From Azomonas tarimensis (GTDB taxonomy: Bacteria; Pseudomonadota; Gammaproteobacteria; Pseudomonadales; Pseudomonadaceae), in NCBI RefSeq assembly GCF_042648805.1, contig NZ_JBHRXZ010000016.1, forward strand, positions 124,001 through 188,000: a stretch of DNA of 64,000 nucleotides, written 5' to 3'. Every line of letters starts with the position of its first letter. The stretch's first letter is position 1. Positions 35,481 through 44,299 of the stretch are shown here, piece after piece. The translations under genes and the position numbers were made by a program. The notes beneath the pieces were generated by a model. The model made no database searches and had not been told where the DNA came from. It was given only the letters and a program-made list of their open reading frames with translations.

Positions 35481-37339
35481 TGATCAATGTTCGTCATCCG
35501 CTGTTGCGCATTGCGCTGCTTGCACTCGGCTGCCTGGCCGGCGCCGCCCTCGCGTCGCCAAGGCATGCGCTCACCCTGTATGGCGAGCCGCCAAAATACC
35601 CAGCTGGATTTTCACACTTCGATTATGCGAACCCGGATGCTCCCGTGGGCGGCACTCTGCGTCAGGCGGGTTTCGGCAGCTTCGACAGCCTCAACCCCTT
35701 CATCAGCAAAGGTGTTGCCGCAGATGACATCGGGCTGATCTACGACACCCTCGCCAAGGGCAGCCTCGACGAGCCGTTCAGCGTCTACGGCCTGCTGGCG
35801 GAGAAGATCGAGCCTGCGGCCGACAACAGCTGGGTGCGTTTTCACCTGAATCCGGCGGCGCGCTTTCACGACGGCGAGCCGGTGACGGCCGAGGATGTGG
35901 TATTTACCTTCAATACCCTGATCACCCAGGGCGCGCCGCAATACCGAGCCTACTACGCGGATGTCGAGCGGGTCGAAGCCGAATCCGAGCGGCGGGTACG
36001 CTTCATCTTCAAGCACAACCGCAATCGCGAGCTTCCACTGATTCTTGGCCAGCTACCAGTCCTCCCCAAGCACTGGTGGGAAGAGCGTGACTTCAACTCC
36101 GGCAACCTCGAACCTCCCCTGGGTAGCGGCCCCTATCGCGTCGAACGCGTCCAGGCTGGGCGATCCATCCGTTACACACGGGTCGAGGACTACTGGGGCA
36201 AGGATCTGCCGGTTAATCGTGGCTTCAACAATTTCCAGCACCTGGTGATCGACTACTACCGCGACAACAGCGTAGCCCTGCAGGCGTTCAAGGCGGGCCA
36301 GTTCGACTTCTGGCTCGAAAACAGTGCCAAGAACTGGGCCACGGCCTACGACATCGAAGCGGTGTTCGATGGACGCATCATCAAGGAAGAGATCGAAAAC
36401 CACAGCCCCACCGGCATGCAGGGGTTCATCATGAACCTACGCCGACCATTGCTTCAGGATCGCCGGGTACGCGAGGCGCTGGGTTTGCTGTTCGACTACG
36501 AATGGACCAACCGCCAGCTGTTCAACAGTGCCTATACCCGGACCCGCAGCTATTTCGACAACTCCGAGCTCGCATCCACCGGCCTGCCGGAGGGCGAGGA
36601 GTTGAGAATCCTCGAGCCGCTGCGTGGGCAGATTCCTGAAGAAGTGTTCGAGCAGGAATTCAATCCGCCAAAGACCGATGGCAGCGGCATCATCAGGGAA
36701 CAACAGCGCAAGGCCTACCGCTTGCTGACCGAGGCCGGCTGGCGAGTCGAGAACGATCGCATGGTCGACACCCAGGGTCGCCCGGTCCGGTTGGAGTTTC
36801 TGCTGGCGCAGACCGAGTTCGAGCGGGTGCTGTTGCCCTACAAGCGCAACCTTGCCGATCTGGGCATCGAGCTCGAGATCCGCCGGGTGGACGTCTCCCA
36901 ATACATCAACCGGCTGCGCTCGCGTGATTTCGACATGATCGTCAGCGGTTTCGGTCAATCCAACTCACCGGGCAATGAGCAGCGCGAGTTTTGGCATTCC
37001 AGCAGTGCCGATAACCCGGGTAGCCGCAACTTCATCGGTCTGGCCGACCCGGCCATCGACACACTGGTCGAGCAACTGATCGGTGCCGACTCGCGCAAGG
37101 AGCTGGTCAACCACACCCGCGCGCTGGACCGGGTACTGCTCTGGGGCCATTACGTGGTGCCCAACTGGCATATCAGGACCTGGCGGGTCGCCTACTGGCA
37201 TCACCTAGAGCATCCGGAGAGCACACCTGAAACCGACATCGGCCTGATGACCTGGTGGAAACGCCCAGCAGTACCGGTGCAGGCAGTCGACCCCGAACAG
37301 GCAGTCGATCCCATGGAAGCCGAAGGCGTGGAGCGGTAA
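35477..37339 (+). CDS. nppA2: Periplasmic peptide-binding protein NppA2 (YejA-like)
   Basis: A second family 5 binding protein (620 residues), a clear paralogue of the gene before it: both share KYPA-FSHFD-PDAP-GGTLR-like N termini, PPLGSGPYR, DLPVNRG and FDFEWTN/FDYEWTN blocks. A signal peptide ends near ALA at residues 24-26. ATG 35477 overlaps the nppA1 stop; the open frame extends upstream to 34700 only as a shadow of nppA1. Two binding proteins for one permease pair suggest different but related ligands. Confidence 0.9.
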   Translation: MMINVRHPLLRIALLALGCLAGAALASPRHALTLYGEPPKYPAGFSHFDYANPDAPVGGTLRQAGFGSFDSLNPFISKGVAADDIGLIYDTLAKGSLDEPFSVYGLLAEKIEPAADNSWVRFHLNPAARFHDGEPVTAEDVVFTFNTLITQGAPQYRAYYADVERVEAESERRVRFIFKHNRNRELPLILGQLPVLPKHWWEERDFNSGNLEPPLGSGPYRVERVQAGRSIRYTRVEDYWGKDLPVNRGFNNFQHLVIDYYRDNSVALQAFKAGQFDFWLENSAKNWATAYDIEAVFDGRIIKEEIENHSPTGMQGFIMNLRRPLLQDRRVREALGLLFDYEWTNRQLFNSAYTRTRSYFDNSELASTGLPEGEELRILEPLRGQIPEEVFEQEFNPPKTDGSGIIREQQRKAYRLLTEAGWRVENDRMVDTQGRPVRLEFLLAQTEFERVLLPYKRNLADLGIELEIRRVDVSQYINRLRSRDFDMIVSGFGQSNSPGNEQREFWHSSSADNPGSRNFIGLADPAIDTLVEQLIGADSRKELVNHTRALDRVLLWGHYVVPNWHIRTWRVAYWHHLEHPESTPETDIGLMTWWKRPAVPVQAVDPEQAVDPMEAEGVER

Positions 37340-37341
37340 CT

Positions 37342-38415
37342 ATGCTGGCATACATCCTGCGGCGCCTGCTGCTGATCGTTCCGACACTCTTCGGCATCCT
37401 GGTGATCAACTTCATCATCATCCAGGCCGCCCCGGGCGGGCCGGTGGAACAGGCCATCGCCCAACTGGAGGGATTCGAGGGGGCCACCAGCCGGATCGCT
37501 GGTGGCGGTTCCGAAGTAGCCACGGCAGGCACCAACTACCGCGGTGCCCAGGGTCTCGACCCGGCGCTCATCGCCGAGATCGAGCGCCAGTACGGCTTCG
37601 ACAAGCCCGCCCACGAGCGCTTCTGGATCATGCTCAGCAACTACGCCAGGCTCGATTTCGGGGAGAGTTTCTTTCGAGACGCGAGGGTCACTGACCTGAT
37701 CCTCGAGAAGATGCCCGTATCCATCTCCCTGGGACTCTGGAGTACGCTGATCATGTACCTGGTGTCGATCCCCCTGGGCATCGCCAAGGCCACACGCCAT
37801 GGCAGCCCGTTCGATGTCTGGACCAGCTCGGTGATCATCGTCGGCTACGCGATCCCGGCGTTTCTGTTCGCCATCCTGCTGATCGTGCTGTTCGCCGGCG
37901 GCAGCTACTGGAACTGGTTTCCGCTACGCGGACTGACCTCGAACAACTTCGACGAACTGACCCTGCTGGGCAAGCTGCTGGACTACTTCTGGCACCTGGC
38001 GTTGCCGGTCACCGCACTGGTGATCGGCAATTTCGCCACCCTGACGCTGCTCACCAAGAACAGCTTTCTCGACGAGATCAACAAGCAATACGTGACCACC
38101 GCGCGAGCCAAGGGCCTCAGCCGGCATCGGGTGCTCTATGGACATGTGTTCCGCAACGCCATGCTGATCATCATTGCCGGCTTTCCAGCCGCGTTCATCG
38201 GCATGTTCTTTACCGGCTCGCTGCTGATCGAGGTGATCTTCTCCCTGGATGGCCTTGGCCTGCTGAGCTTCGAGGCGGCGATAAACCGGGACTACCCGGT
38301 GGTCTTCGGCACCCTGTTCCTGTTCACACTGCTGGGGCTTGTGGTCAAGCTCATCGGGGACCTCACCTACACCCTTGTCGACCCCCGTATCGACTTCGAA
38401 AGCAGGGAGAGCTGA
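37342..38415 (+). CDS. nppB: Peptide ABC transporter permease NppB (YejB-like)
   Basis: A BPD-type inner-membrane permease of 357 residues. The N terminus MLAYILRRLLLIVPTLFGIL is the standard first helix of DppB/YejB proteins. The EAA-like loop for ATPase contact is at TTARAKGLSRHRVLYGHVFRNA. It includes the long periplasmic insertion after the first helix that is usual for YejB. It starts 2 bp after nppA2 and ends 4 bp before nppC. Confidence 0.92.
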   Translation: MLAYILRRLLLIVPTLFGILVINFIIIQAAPGGPVEQAIAQLEGFEGATSRIAGGGSEVATAGTNYRGAQGLDPALIAEIERQYGFDKPAHERFWIMLSNYARLDFGESFFRDARVTDLILEKMPVSISLGLWSTLIMYLVSIPLGIAKATRHGSPFDVWTSSVIIVGYAIPAFLFAILLIVLFAGGSYWNWFPLRGLTSNNFDELTLLGKLLDYFWHLALPVTALVIGNFATLTLLTKNSFLDEINKQYVTTARAKGLSRHRVLYGHVFRNAMLIIIAGFPAAFIGMFFTGSLLIEVIFSLDGLGLLSFEAAINRDYPVVFGTLFLFTLLGLVVKLIGDLTYTLVDPRIDFESRES

Positions 38416-38419
38416 ACGG

Positions 38420-39439
38420 ATGCCGATGTCTCCGATCAATCAGCGGCGGCTGGCCCTGTTCAAGGCGAACAAGCGAGGCTACTGGTCGCTGTGGATTTTT
38501 CTCGTGCTGTTCGTGCTGAGCCTGGGCGCCGAAATCATCGCCAACGACAAACCCATCGTCGTGCGTTACGACGGCGAATGGTTCTTTCCTGTCTTCAAAC
38601 GCTACCCGGAAACCGTGTTTGGCGGTGAGTTTCCGCTCCAGGCCAACTACAAGAGCCCCTATATCCAGGAACTGATTACCGAGCGCGACGGCTGGATGCT
38701 CTGGCCGCCGATTCCCTTCAGCTATTCGAGCATCAACTACGATCTCCAGGTCCCGGCACCCGCACCGCCTTCGATGGCCAACCTGCTGGGCACTGACGAC
38801 CAGGGTCGGGACGTGCTGGCGCGGGTAATCTACGGCTTTCGCATCTCGGTGCTGTTTGCCCTGACGCTCACTCTTATCAGCTCGGTCATCGGAATCGCGG
38901 CCGGCGCGCTGCAAGGCTTCTACGGGGGCTGGGTTGACCTGGTCGGCCAGCGGCTGCTGGAGATCTGGTCCGGGCTGCCGGTTCTCTACCTGCTGATCAT
39001 CCTGGCGAGCTTCGTGCAGCCCAACTTCTGGTGGCTGCTGGGCATCATGCTGCTGTTCTCCTGGATGTCGCTGGTGGATGTGGTCCGCGCCGAGTTTCTC
39101 CGCGGTCGCAATCTGGAATATGTGCGGGCCGCTCGCGCCCTGGGCATGCAGAACGGCGCAATCATGTTTCGCCACATCCTCCCCAACGCCATGGTCTCCA
39201 CCCTCACCTTCCTGCCGTTCATCCTGACCGGCGCCATCGGCACCCTGACCGCGCTGGACTTCCTCGGTTTCGGCCTGCCACCAGGATCACCCTCGCTCGG
39301 CGAACTGGTGGCCCAGGGCAAGGCCAACCTGCAGGCGCCCTGGCTGGGTATCTCAGCCTTTGCCGTCCTGGCCTTGATGCTGACGCTGCTGGTATTTGTC
39401 GGCGAGGCGACTCGCGATGCCTTCGACCCAAGGAAATAA
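38420..39439 (+). CDS. nppC: Peptide ABC transporter permease NppC (YejE-like)
   Basis: The second permease (339 residues), partner of NppB. After one hydrophobic helix it has a periplasmic stretch containing NANLLGTDDQGRD-like residues (here MANLLGTDDQGRDVLARVIY), the signature before the permease core of DppC/YejE proteins. The EAA-type loop is at VRAARALGMQNGAIMFRHILPNA. ATG 38420 is used; ATG 38426 is equally possible. It is followed after 1 bp by the ATPase gene. Confidence 0.92.
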   Translation: MPMSPINQRRLALFKANKRGYWSLWIFLVLFVLSLGAEIIANDKPIVVRYDGEWFFPVFKRYPETVFGGEFPLQANYKSPYIQELITERDGWMLWPPIPFSYSSINYDLQVPAPAPPSMANLLGTDDQGRDVLARVIYGFRISVLFALTLTLISSVIGIAAGALQGFYGGWVDLVGQRLLEIWSGLPVLYLLIILASFVQPNFWWLLGIMLLFSWMSLVDVVRAEFLRGRNLEYVRAARALGMQNGAIMFRHILPNAMVSTLTFLPFILTGAIGTLTALDFLGFGLPPGSPSLGELVAQGKANLQAPWLGISAFAVLALMLTLLVFVGEATRDAFDPRK

Positions 39440-39440
39440 G

Positions 39441-41081
39441 ATGACCGAGACCCTGATCGAAGTGCGCAATCTCGACGTCGAATTCATCAGCGGCGATCGT
39501 GTCCAGCGTGTGGTGGAGGGTGTCAGCTTCGATATCCGCAAAGGCGAAACCCTGGCCATCGTCGGCGAAAGCGGCTCCGGAAAATCGGTAAGCGCACACT
39601 CCATCCTGCGCCTCCTGCCCTACCCGCTGGCGCGCCACCCCGGCGGCGAAATCCTTTATCAGGGCAAGGACCTGCTCCAGTCGGACGAAAAGCACATGCG
39701 CACGCTGCGCGGCAACCGGATCGCCATGGTTTTCCAGGAACCCATGACCTCCCTCAACCCGCTCCACAGCATCGGGCGACAGATCACCGAAGTGCTGTCG
39801 CTGCACAAGGGTATGCGCGGCAAGGCTGCGGAGGAGCGCACGCTCGAACTGCTTGAACTCGTCGGCATACCGGAACCACGCAAGCGCCTTCGCGCCTATC
39901 CTCACGAGCTGTCTGGCGGCCAGCGCCAGCGGGTGATGATCGCCATGGCCCTGGCCAACGAACCCGAGCTCCTGATCGCGGACGAGCCGACCACCGCCCT
40001 GGACGTCACCGTGCAGTTGAAAATCCTGGAATTGCTCAAGGATCTTCAGGCACGCCTGGGCATGGCCCTGCTCCTCATCAGCCACGACCTGAATCTTGTG
40101 CGGCGAATTGCGCACCGCGTCTGCGTCATGCAACAGGGCCGCGTCGTGGAACTTGCCGACAGCGAGCAATTGTTCCAGGCGCCTGAACATCCCTACACCC
40201 GGGAGCTGCTGGCCGCCGAACCCAGCGGTGGACCGGTGCCAGCCGCAGCTGCCGAGCCGATGCTGGAGGTGAAGGATCTGCGGGTCTGGTTTCCCATCAA
40301 GAAAGGGCTTCTGCGACGTACCCTCGACCACGTCAAGGCGGTCGACGGCCTCAGCTTCAGCTTGCCCAAGGGCCAGACCCTTGGGATCGTCGGTGAAAGT
40401 GGCTCCGGCAAGTCCACCCTGGGGCTGGCGATCCTCCGTCTGATCGGCAGCCAGGGCGACATCCGCTTCCAGGGCAAGCCCCTGCAAGGGCTGTCGCAAG
40501 CACAGGTCCGGCCGTTCCGCCGGCAGATGCAGGTGGTGTTCCAGGATCCATTCGGCAGCCTCAGCCCGCGCATGTCGGTCTCGGAAATCATCGGCGAGGG
40601 CATGCGCATCCACAGGCTGGGTACGGCGGCCGAACAGGAACAGGCTATCATCGACGCCCTGGGGGAAGTGGGATTGGACCCGGATACCCGGCACCGCTAC
40701 CCCCACGAGTTTTCGGGTGGCCAGCGGCAGCGGATCGCCATCGCGCGAGCGCTGGTGCTCAAGCCGGACCTGATCCTGCTGGACGAGCCGACCTCCGCAC
40801 TGGACCGTACCGTACAGCGTCAGGTGGTCGAACTCTTGCGCAACCTGCAGGCGAAACACAACCTGACGTACCTGTTCATCAGCCACGATCTGGCCGTGGT
40901 CAAGGCGCTCAGCCACCAGTTGATGGTGGTACGCCATGGTCAGGTCGTGGAGCATGGCGCGGCGGATACCATCTTTGCAGCGCCCCAGCATCCGTATACA
41001 CAGCAATTGCTCGAGTCCGCCTTTCTGGCCCCGGCAATTGCAGCACAACCAGAAGAGGGAAAGACACATGGGTTTTCTTAG
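39441..41081 (+). CDS. nppD: Peptide ABC transporter ATPase NppD (YejF-like, two ABC domains)
   Basis: A fused ATPase of 546 residues with two full nucleotide-binding domains. Each half has a Walker A (GESGSGKS), a signature (LSGGQRQR in the first, FSGGQRQR in the second) and a Walker B (LLIADEPT, LILLDEPT). A single two-domain ATPase is typical of YejF. It energises peptide import through NppB/NppC. Its last 14 bp overlap fabI, so the essential fabI gene may be partly co-transcribed. Confidence 0.93.
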   Translation: MTETLIEVRNLDVEFISGDRVQRVVEGVSFDIRKGETLAIVGESGSGKSVSAHSILRLLPYPLARHPGGEILYQGKDLLQSDEKHMRTLRGNRIAMVFQEPMTSLNPLHSIGRQITEVLSLHKGMRGKAAEERTLELLELVGIPEPRKRLRAYPHELSGGQRQRVMIAMALANEPELLIADEPTTALDVTVQLKILELLKDLQARLGMALLLISHDLNLVRRIAHRVCVMQQGRVVELADSEQLFQAPEHPYTRELLAAEPSGGPVPAAAAEPMLEVKDLRVWFPIKKGLLRRTLDHVKAVDGLSFSLPKGQTLGIVGESGSGKSTLGLAILRLIGSQGDIRFQGKPLQGLSQAQVRPFRRQMQVVFQDPFGSLSPRMSVSEIIGEGMRIHRLGTAAEQEQAIIDALGEVGLDPDTRHRYPHEFSGGQRQRIAIARALVLKPDLILLDEPTSALDRTVQRQVVELLRNLQAKHNLTYLFISHDLAVVKALSHQLMVVRHGQVVEHGAADTIFAAPQHPYTQQLLESAFLAPAIAAQPEEGKTHGFS

Positions 41082-41862
41082 CGGTAAGCGGGCATTGATC
41101 GTTGGTGTTGCCAGCAAACTGTCCATTGCCTCCGGTATTGCCGCAGCCATGCACCGTGAAGGCGCGGAGCTGGCTTTCACCTACCAGAACGAAAAGTTGA
41201 AGAATCGCGTCGAGGAGTTTGCCAGCGGCTGGGGCTCGGGCCCGGAATTGTGCTTTCCATGTGACGTGGCCAATGACGAGGACATCGCCAAGGTATTCGA
41301 AGCGTTGAGCCAGAAGTGGGACGGCCTGGACATCATCGTGCACTCGGTCGGTTTCGCACCCGGTGATCAGCTCAACGGAGACTTCACCGACGTCACGACC
41401 CGCGAGGGCTTCCGTATCGCCCACGACATCAGCGCCTACAGCTTCGTGGCCCTGGCCAAGGCCGGCCGGCCGATGATGAACGGGCGCAACGGCAGCCTTC
41501 TGACCCTGTCCTACCTCGGCGCCGAGCGCACCATGCCCAACTACAACGTGATGGGCATGGCCAAGGCCAGCCTGGAGGCGGGCGTTCGCTACCTGGCCGG
41601 CAGCCTGGGTCCGGAAGGTACACGGGTCAACGCCATTTCGGCCGGTCCGATCCGCACCCTTGCCGCCTCCGGTATCGCCAGCTTCCGCAAGATGCTTGCC
41701 GCCAACGAGCGCCAGACGCCTCTGCGCCGCAACGTGACCATCGACGAAGTGGGTAATGCTGGCGCGTTTCTCTGCTCGGACCTGGCGTCCGGCATCAGCG
41801 GCGAAATCCTGTACGTGGATGGCGGGTTCAACACCACCGCCATGGGCTCGCTGGAAGAATAA
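41068..41862 (+). CDS. fabI: Enoyl-ACP reductase FabI
   Basis: An NADH-dependent enoyl-acyl-carrier-protein reductase of 264 residues, last step of fatty acid elongation. The N terminus MGFLSGKRALIVGVASKLSIA binds the cofactor. The active-site block is YLGAERTMPNYNVMGMAK, giving Tyr149, Tyr159 and Lys166, equivalent to Tyr146, Tyr156 and Lys163 in E. coli. AGAGGGA precedes ATG 41068, which lies inside nppD. A strong hairpin terminator follows. FabI is the target of triclosan-type inhibitors. Confidence 0.96.
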   Translation: MGFLSGKRALIVGVASKLSIASGIAAAMHREGAELAFTYQNEKLKNRVEEFASGWGSGPELCFPCDVANDEDIAKVFEALSQKWDGLDIIVHSVGFAPGDQLNGDFTDVTTREGFRIAHDISAYSFVALAKAGRPMMNGRNGSLLTLSYLGAERTMPNYNVMGMAKASLEAGVRYLAGSLGPEGTRVNAISAGPIRTLAASGIASFRKMLAANERQTPLRRNVTIDEVGNAGAFLCSDLASGISGEILYVDGGFNTTAMGSLEE

Positions 41863-41878
41863 GCCGCCGCCAGACATG

Positions 41879-41906
41879 AAAAAACCCGCATCGCTGCGGG
41901 TTTTTT
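41879..41906. terminator. Bidirectional terminator between fabI and ppiD
   Basis: AACCCGCA and TGCGGGTT form an 8-bp stem with a 4-nt loop, flanked by an A run on the left and a T run on the right. It can stop fabI transcripts on the plus strand and ppiD transcripts on the minus strand. Confidence 0.92.
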
Positions 41907-41918
41907 GTACGCGGAGAA

Positions 41919-43775
41919 TCAGTTGCGCTCGATTTTGGCGTTCGAGCGCAGCTCGTTCATGAACGCCGCAAAATCCTGCTGCCCCGCTCGCGACGCCAGG
42001 AAGCGACGATAGTCGGGTCGCTGTTCGTCATCCAGCACGGATGGCTGGTCATTGACGCCAAGCAATCTGACGACCGCGTAGCTACCATCACCGAGCACCA
42101 GGCCGCCATGGCTCGGCGAACCCGCCTGAGCAGGACGCGGCATGCGGAACACCTGCTGCAGCACCGCAGGGTCGATGCCATCCTGGTTACGGCTGGCGGC
42201 TTCTAGCCGCTGCCAGGGACGATCCAGCGCCGCGCCTTCACGCAGTTGCGCCAGCACTGCTTCGCCTTCGCTGCGTGCCTGCTCGGTCGCCTTGGAACGC
42301 CGCAACTGTGCCTCGATCCGCTCTGCTACCTCTTCCAATGGCAGCACCTGGGGGCGCTGGTGTTCCCGCACGCGAAGGATCACTGCGGTTTCGGTATCGA
42401 GCTCGATCAGTTCGCTATTGGCCCCTTCAATCAGCACCAGTTCGCTAAACGCCGCCTGTACGAACTGACGGTTTGCAGCCAGACCCTCGCCTCCCTCGCG
42501 ACTGAACGGACCCGCGGTCAGCACCTCAAGCCCCATCTCTTCAGCCGGCTGCTCCAGGTCGGCAGATTCGTAAGCGGCGCCTTCCAGGCGCTTGCTCGCC
42601 TCGACGAAACGCTGCTCGACCTGCTCGGCACGAATCTGCCTTTCGAGTTCCAGCCGTACCGTCTCGAGTGCCGGGATTTCCGGCGCCTGGACTCCCAGCA
42701 GCTGGATCAGGTGCCAGCCGAACTCGGTCCGCACAGGCTCTGACACTTCCTCTTCGCTCAGGGCATAGAGGGCATCTTCGAACTCCTGGTCATAGACACC
42801 AGGCCCTGCATAGCCGAGGTCACCACCTTCATCCGCCGACCCGGCATCCTGCGACAGCTCACGCGCGAGTTCGGCAAAGTCCTCGCCCTGCTCCAGTCGC
42901 TGGCGAATGGCTTCAACCTGCGCACGCGCATCAGCGTCACTGACATCGCCATCGGTCTCGACAAGAATATGCGCGGCGCGACGCTGTTCGGCCAGATTGG
43001 CGATCTGCCGGCGATATAGCGCTTCGACCTGGGCTTCGTCCACTTCTACCTGATCGAAGAAGTCATTCTTGCGCAGCGCAACATATTCGACCAGCACCTG
43101 CTCAGGGCTGCGGAAGCGTTCCTGATTGGCCTCGTAGTACTGCTGTATCTCCTCTTCGTTCACCTCGACAGTTGCCGGGTCCGCCTGCACCATCAGCATT
43201 TCGAAGTCGCGCGTCTGTGCCTCCAGGCGGACAAAGGCTTCGATCTGCTGATCAGTGACGAATCCTGACCCTGCAATACCAGCCCTGAGCTGACCGATCA
43301 GCATCTCCTGCTCAAGCAGTTCACGGAACTGCATGCGGCTGTAACCGAGACGCTGAATGACCTGATCGAAGCGATTGGCGTCGAAACGGCCATTAACCTG
43401 GAATTCCGGCGTCTGCAGAATGATCTGGTCCAGGGCGCCCTGGGAATAGGCGAACCGGGCATCGCGCGTGGCCTGCAACAGCAGGGTGCGATCGATCAGG
43501 CCAGTAAGCGCCGACTCACGCAGCAGGTTCTCGTTCAGCATACCGGGATCGAAGTCTCCGCCGAGCTGCTGGAGCAACTGATTGCGCTGCATGCTGACAG
43601 CCTGCTCGAGGTCCCGCTGGGTAATGGGCTCGCCGTTGACCTCTGCCACGTCCCGGCCACTGCCAGAAGGCCCGAAGATGGCCTCGACGCCAGTGAATGC
43701 GAGAAGCACAACGATGATCCCGATGATCGTCTTGGCTATCCAGCCTTGCGAATTGTCCCTGATGTTTTGGAGCAT
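41919..43775 (-). CDS. ppiD: Periplasmic chaperone/PPIase-like protein PpiD
   Basis: A membrane-anchored periplasmic folding factor of 618 residues. A single N-terminal helix (IIGIIVVLLAFTGV) anchors it in the inner membrane. SurA-N-like helical regions flank a parvulin (PPIC) domain near residues 265-360 (RRAAHILVET, GGDLGYAGPGVYDQEFEDAL, TEFGWHLIQLLG). It helps newly exported proteins leave the Sec translocon. It lies downstream of hupB, separated by a terminator, in the usual lon-hupB-ppiD order. Confidence 0.94.
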   Translation of the reverse strand: MLQNIRDNSQGWIAKTIIGIIVVLLAFTGVEAIFGPSGSGRDVAEVNGEPITQRDLEQAVSMQRNQLLQQLGGDFDPGMLNENLLRESALTGLIDRTLLLQATRDARFAYSQGALDQIILQTPEFQVNGRFDANRFDQVIQRLGYSRMQFRELLEQEMLIGQLRAGIAGSGFVTDQQIEAFVRLEAQTRDFEMLMVQADPATVEVNEEEIQQYYEANQERFRSPEQVLVEYVALRKNDFFDQVEVDEAQVEALYRRQIANLAEQRRAAHILVETDGDVSDADARAQVEAIRQRLEQGEDFAELARELSQDAGSADEGGDLGYAGPGVYDQEFEDALYALSEEEVSEPVRTEFGWHLIQLLGVQAPEIPALETVRLELERQIRAEQVEQRFVEASKRLEGAAYESADLEQPAEEMGLEVLTAGPFSREGGEGLAANRQFVQAAFSELVLIEGANSELIELDTETAVILRVREHQRPQVLPLEEVAERIEAQLRRSKATEQARSEGEAVLAQLREGAALDRPWQRLEAASRNQDGIDPAVLQQVFRMPRPAQAGSPSHGGLVLGDGSYAVVRLLGVNDQPSVLDDEQRPDYRRFLASRAGQQDFAAFMNELRSNAKIERN

Positions 43776-43828
43776 GAGTCCCCCTGGACACTGCGGCAGG
43801 CGATTCTGCGGCAGCGCATTATCCAGAT

Positions 43829-43861
43829 AAAAGAAAGGCGCATCCAGGGATGCGCCTTTCT
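43829..43861 (-). terminator. Terminator after hupB
   Basis: On the minus strand AAAGGCGCATCC and GGATGCGCCTTT form a 12-bp stem, followed by TCTTTTAT. It separates hupB from ppiD. Confidence 0.85.
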
Positions 43862-43902
43862 AGAATGTTTCAATATCCGGGTGATTCCGAATACAGCGAC
43901 GC

Positions 43903-44175
43903 TCAGTTCACGGCGTCTTTCAGCGCCTTGCCTGCTTTGAAGCCGGGGATCTTGGCTGCTTCGATGTTGATCGGGTTGCCGGTTTGCGGGTTGCGACCGG
44001 TCCGGGCAGCACGCTCCTTGACCGCAAAAGTACCGAAACCAACCAGTACTACCGAATCACCGGTTTTCAGCGCATCGGTGACGGATTCGATCATCGCGTC
44101 AAGCGCACGGCCCGCAATGGCCTTCGGGATATCAGCAGATGCGGCGATGGCGTCGATCAGTTCCGATTTGTTCAC
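43903..44175 (-). CDS. hupB: DNA-binding protein HU-beta
   Basis: A 90-residue nucleoid protein that bends DNA. The sequence MNKSELIDAIAASADIPKAI and the beta-arm FGTFAVKERAARTGRNPQTG are typical of HU. The 124-bp gap to lon should hold its own promoter, and a strong terminator follows, so it is probably expressed apart from lon and ppiD. Confidence 0.96.
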   Translation of the reverse strand: MNKSELIDAIAASADIPKAIAGRALDAMIESVTDALKTGDSVVLVGFGTFAVKERAARTGRNPQTGNPINIEAAKIPGFKAGKALKDAVN

Positions 44176-44299
44176 TCTAGAATCCCCTTATTCCTGTTGA
44201 GTCATATTGAATATACGGTGTTAAACATAAAGCGGTGCCGAACCGCAGCGGCAGGCTGGTAATGGATGGACCAGAAAACCTGCCTTTAATGCCGTCCGG

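Noticed and set aside
39219..41180. A 653-codon minus-strand frame opposite nppD
   Set aside because: The plus strand has two complete ABC ATPase domains; the antisense frame has no motif.
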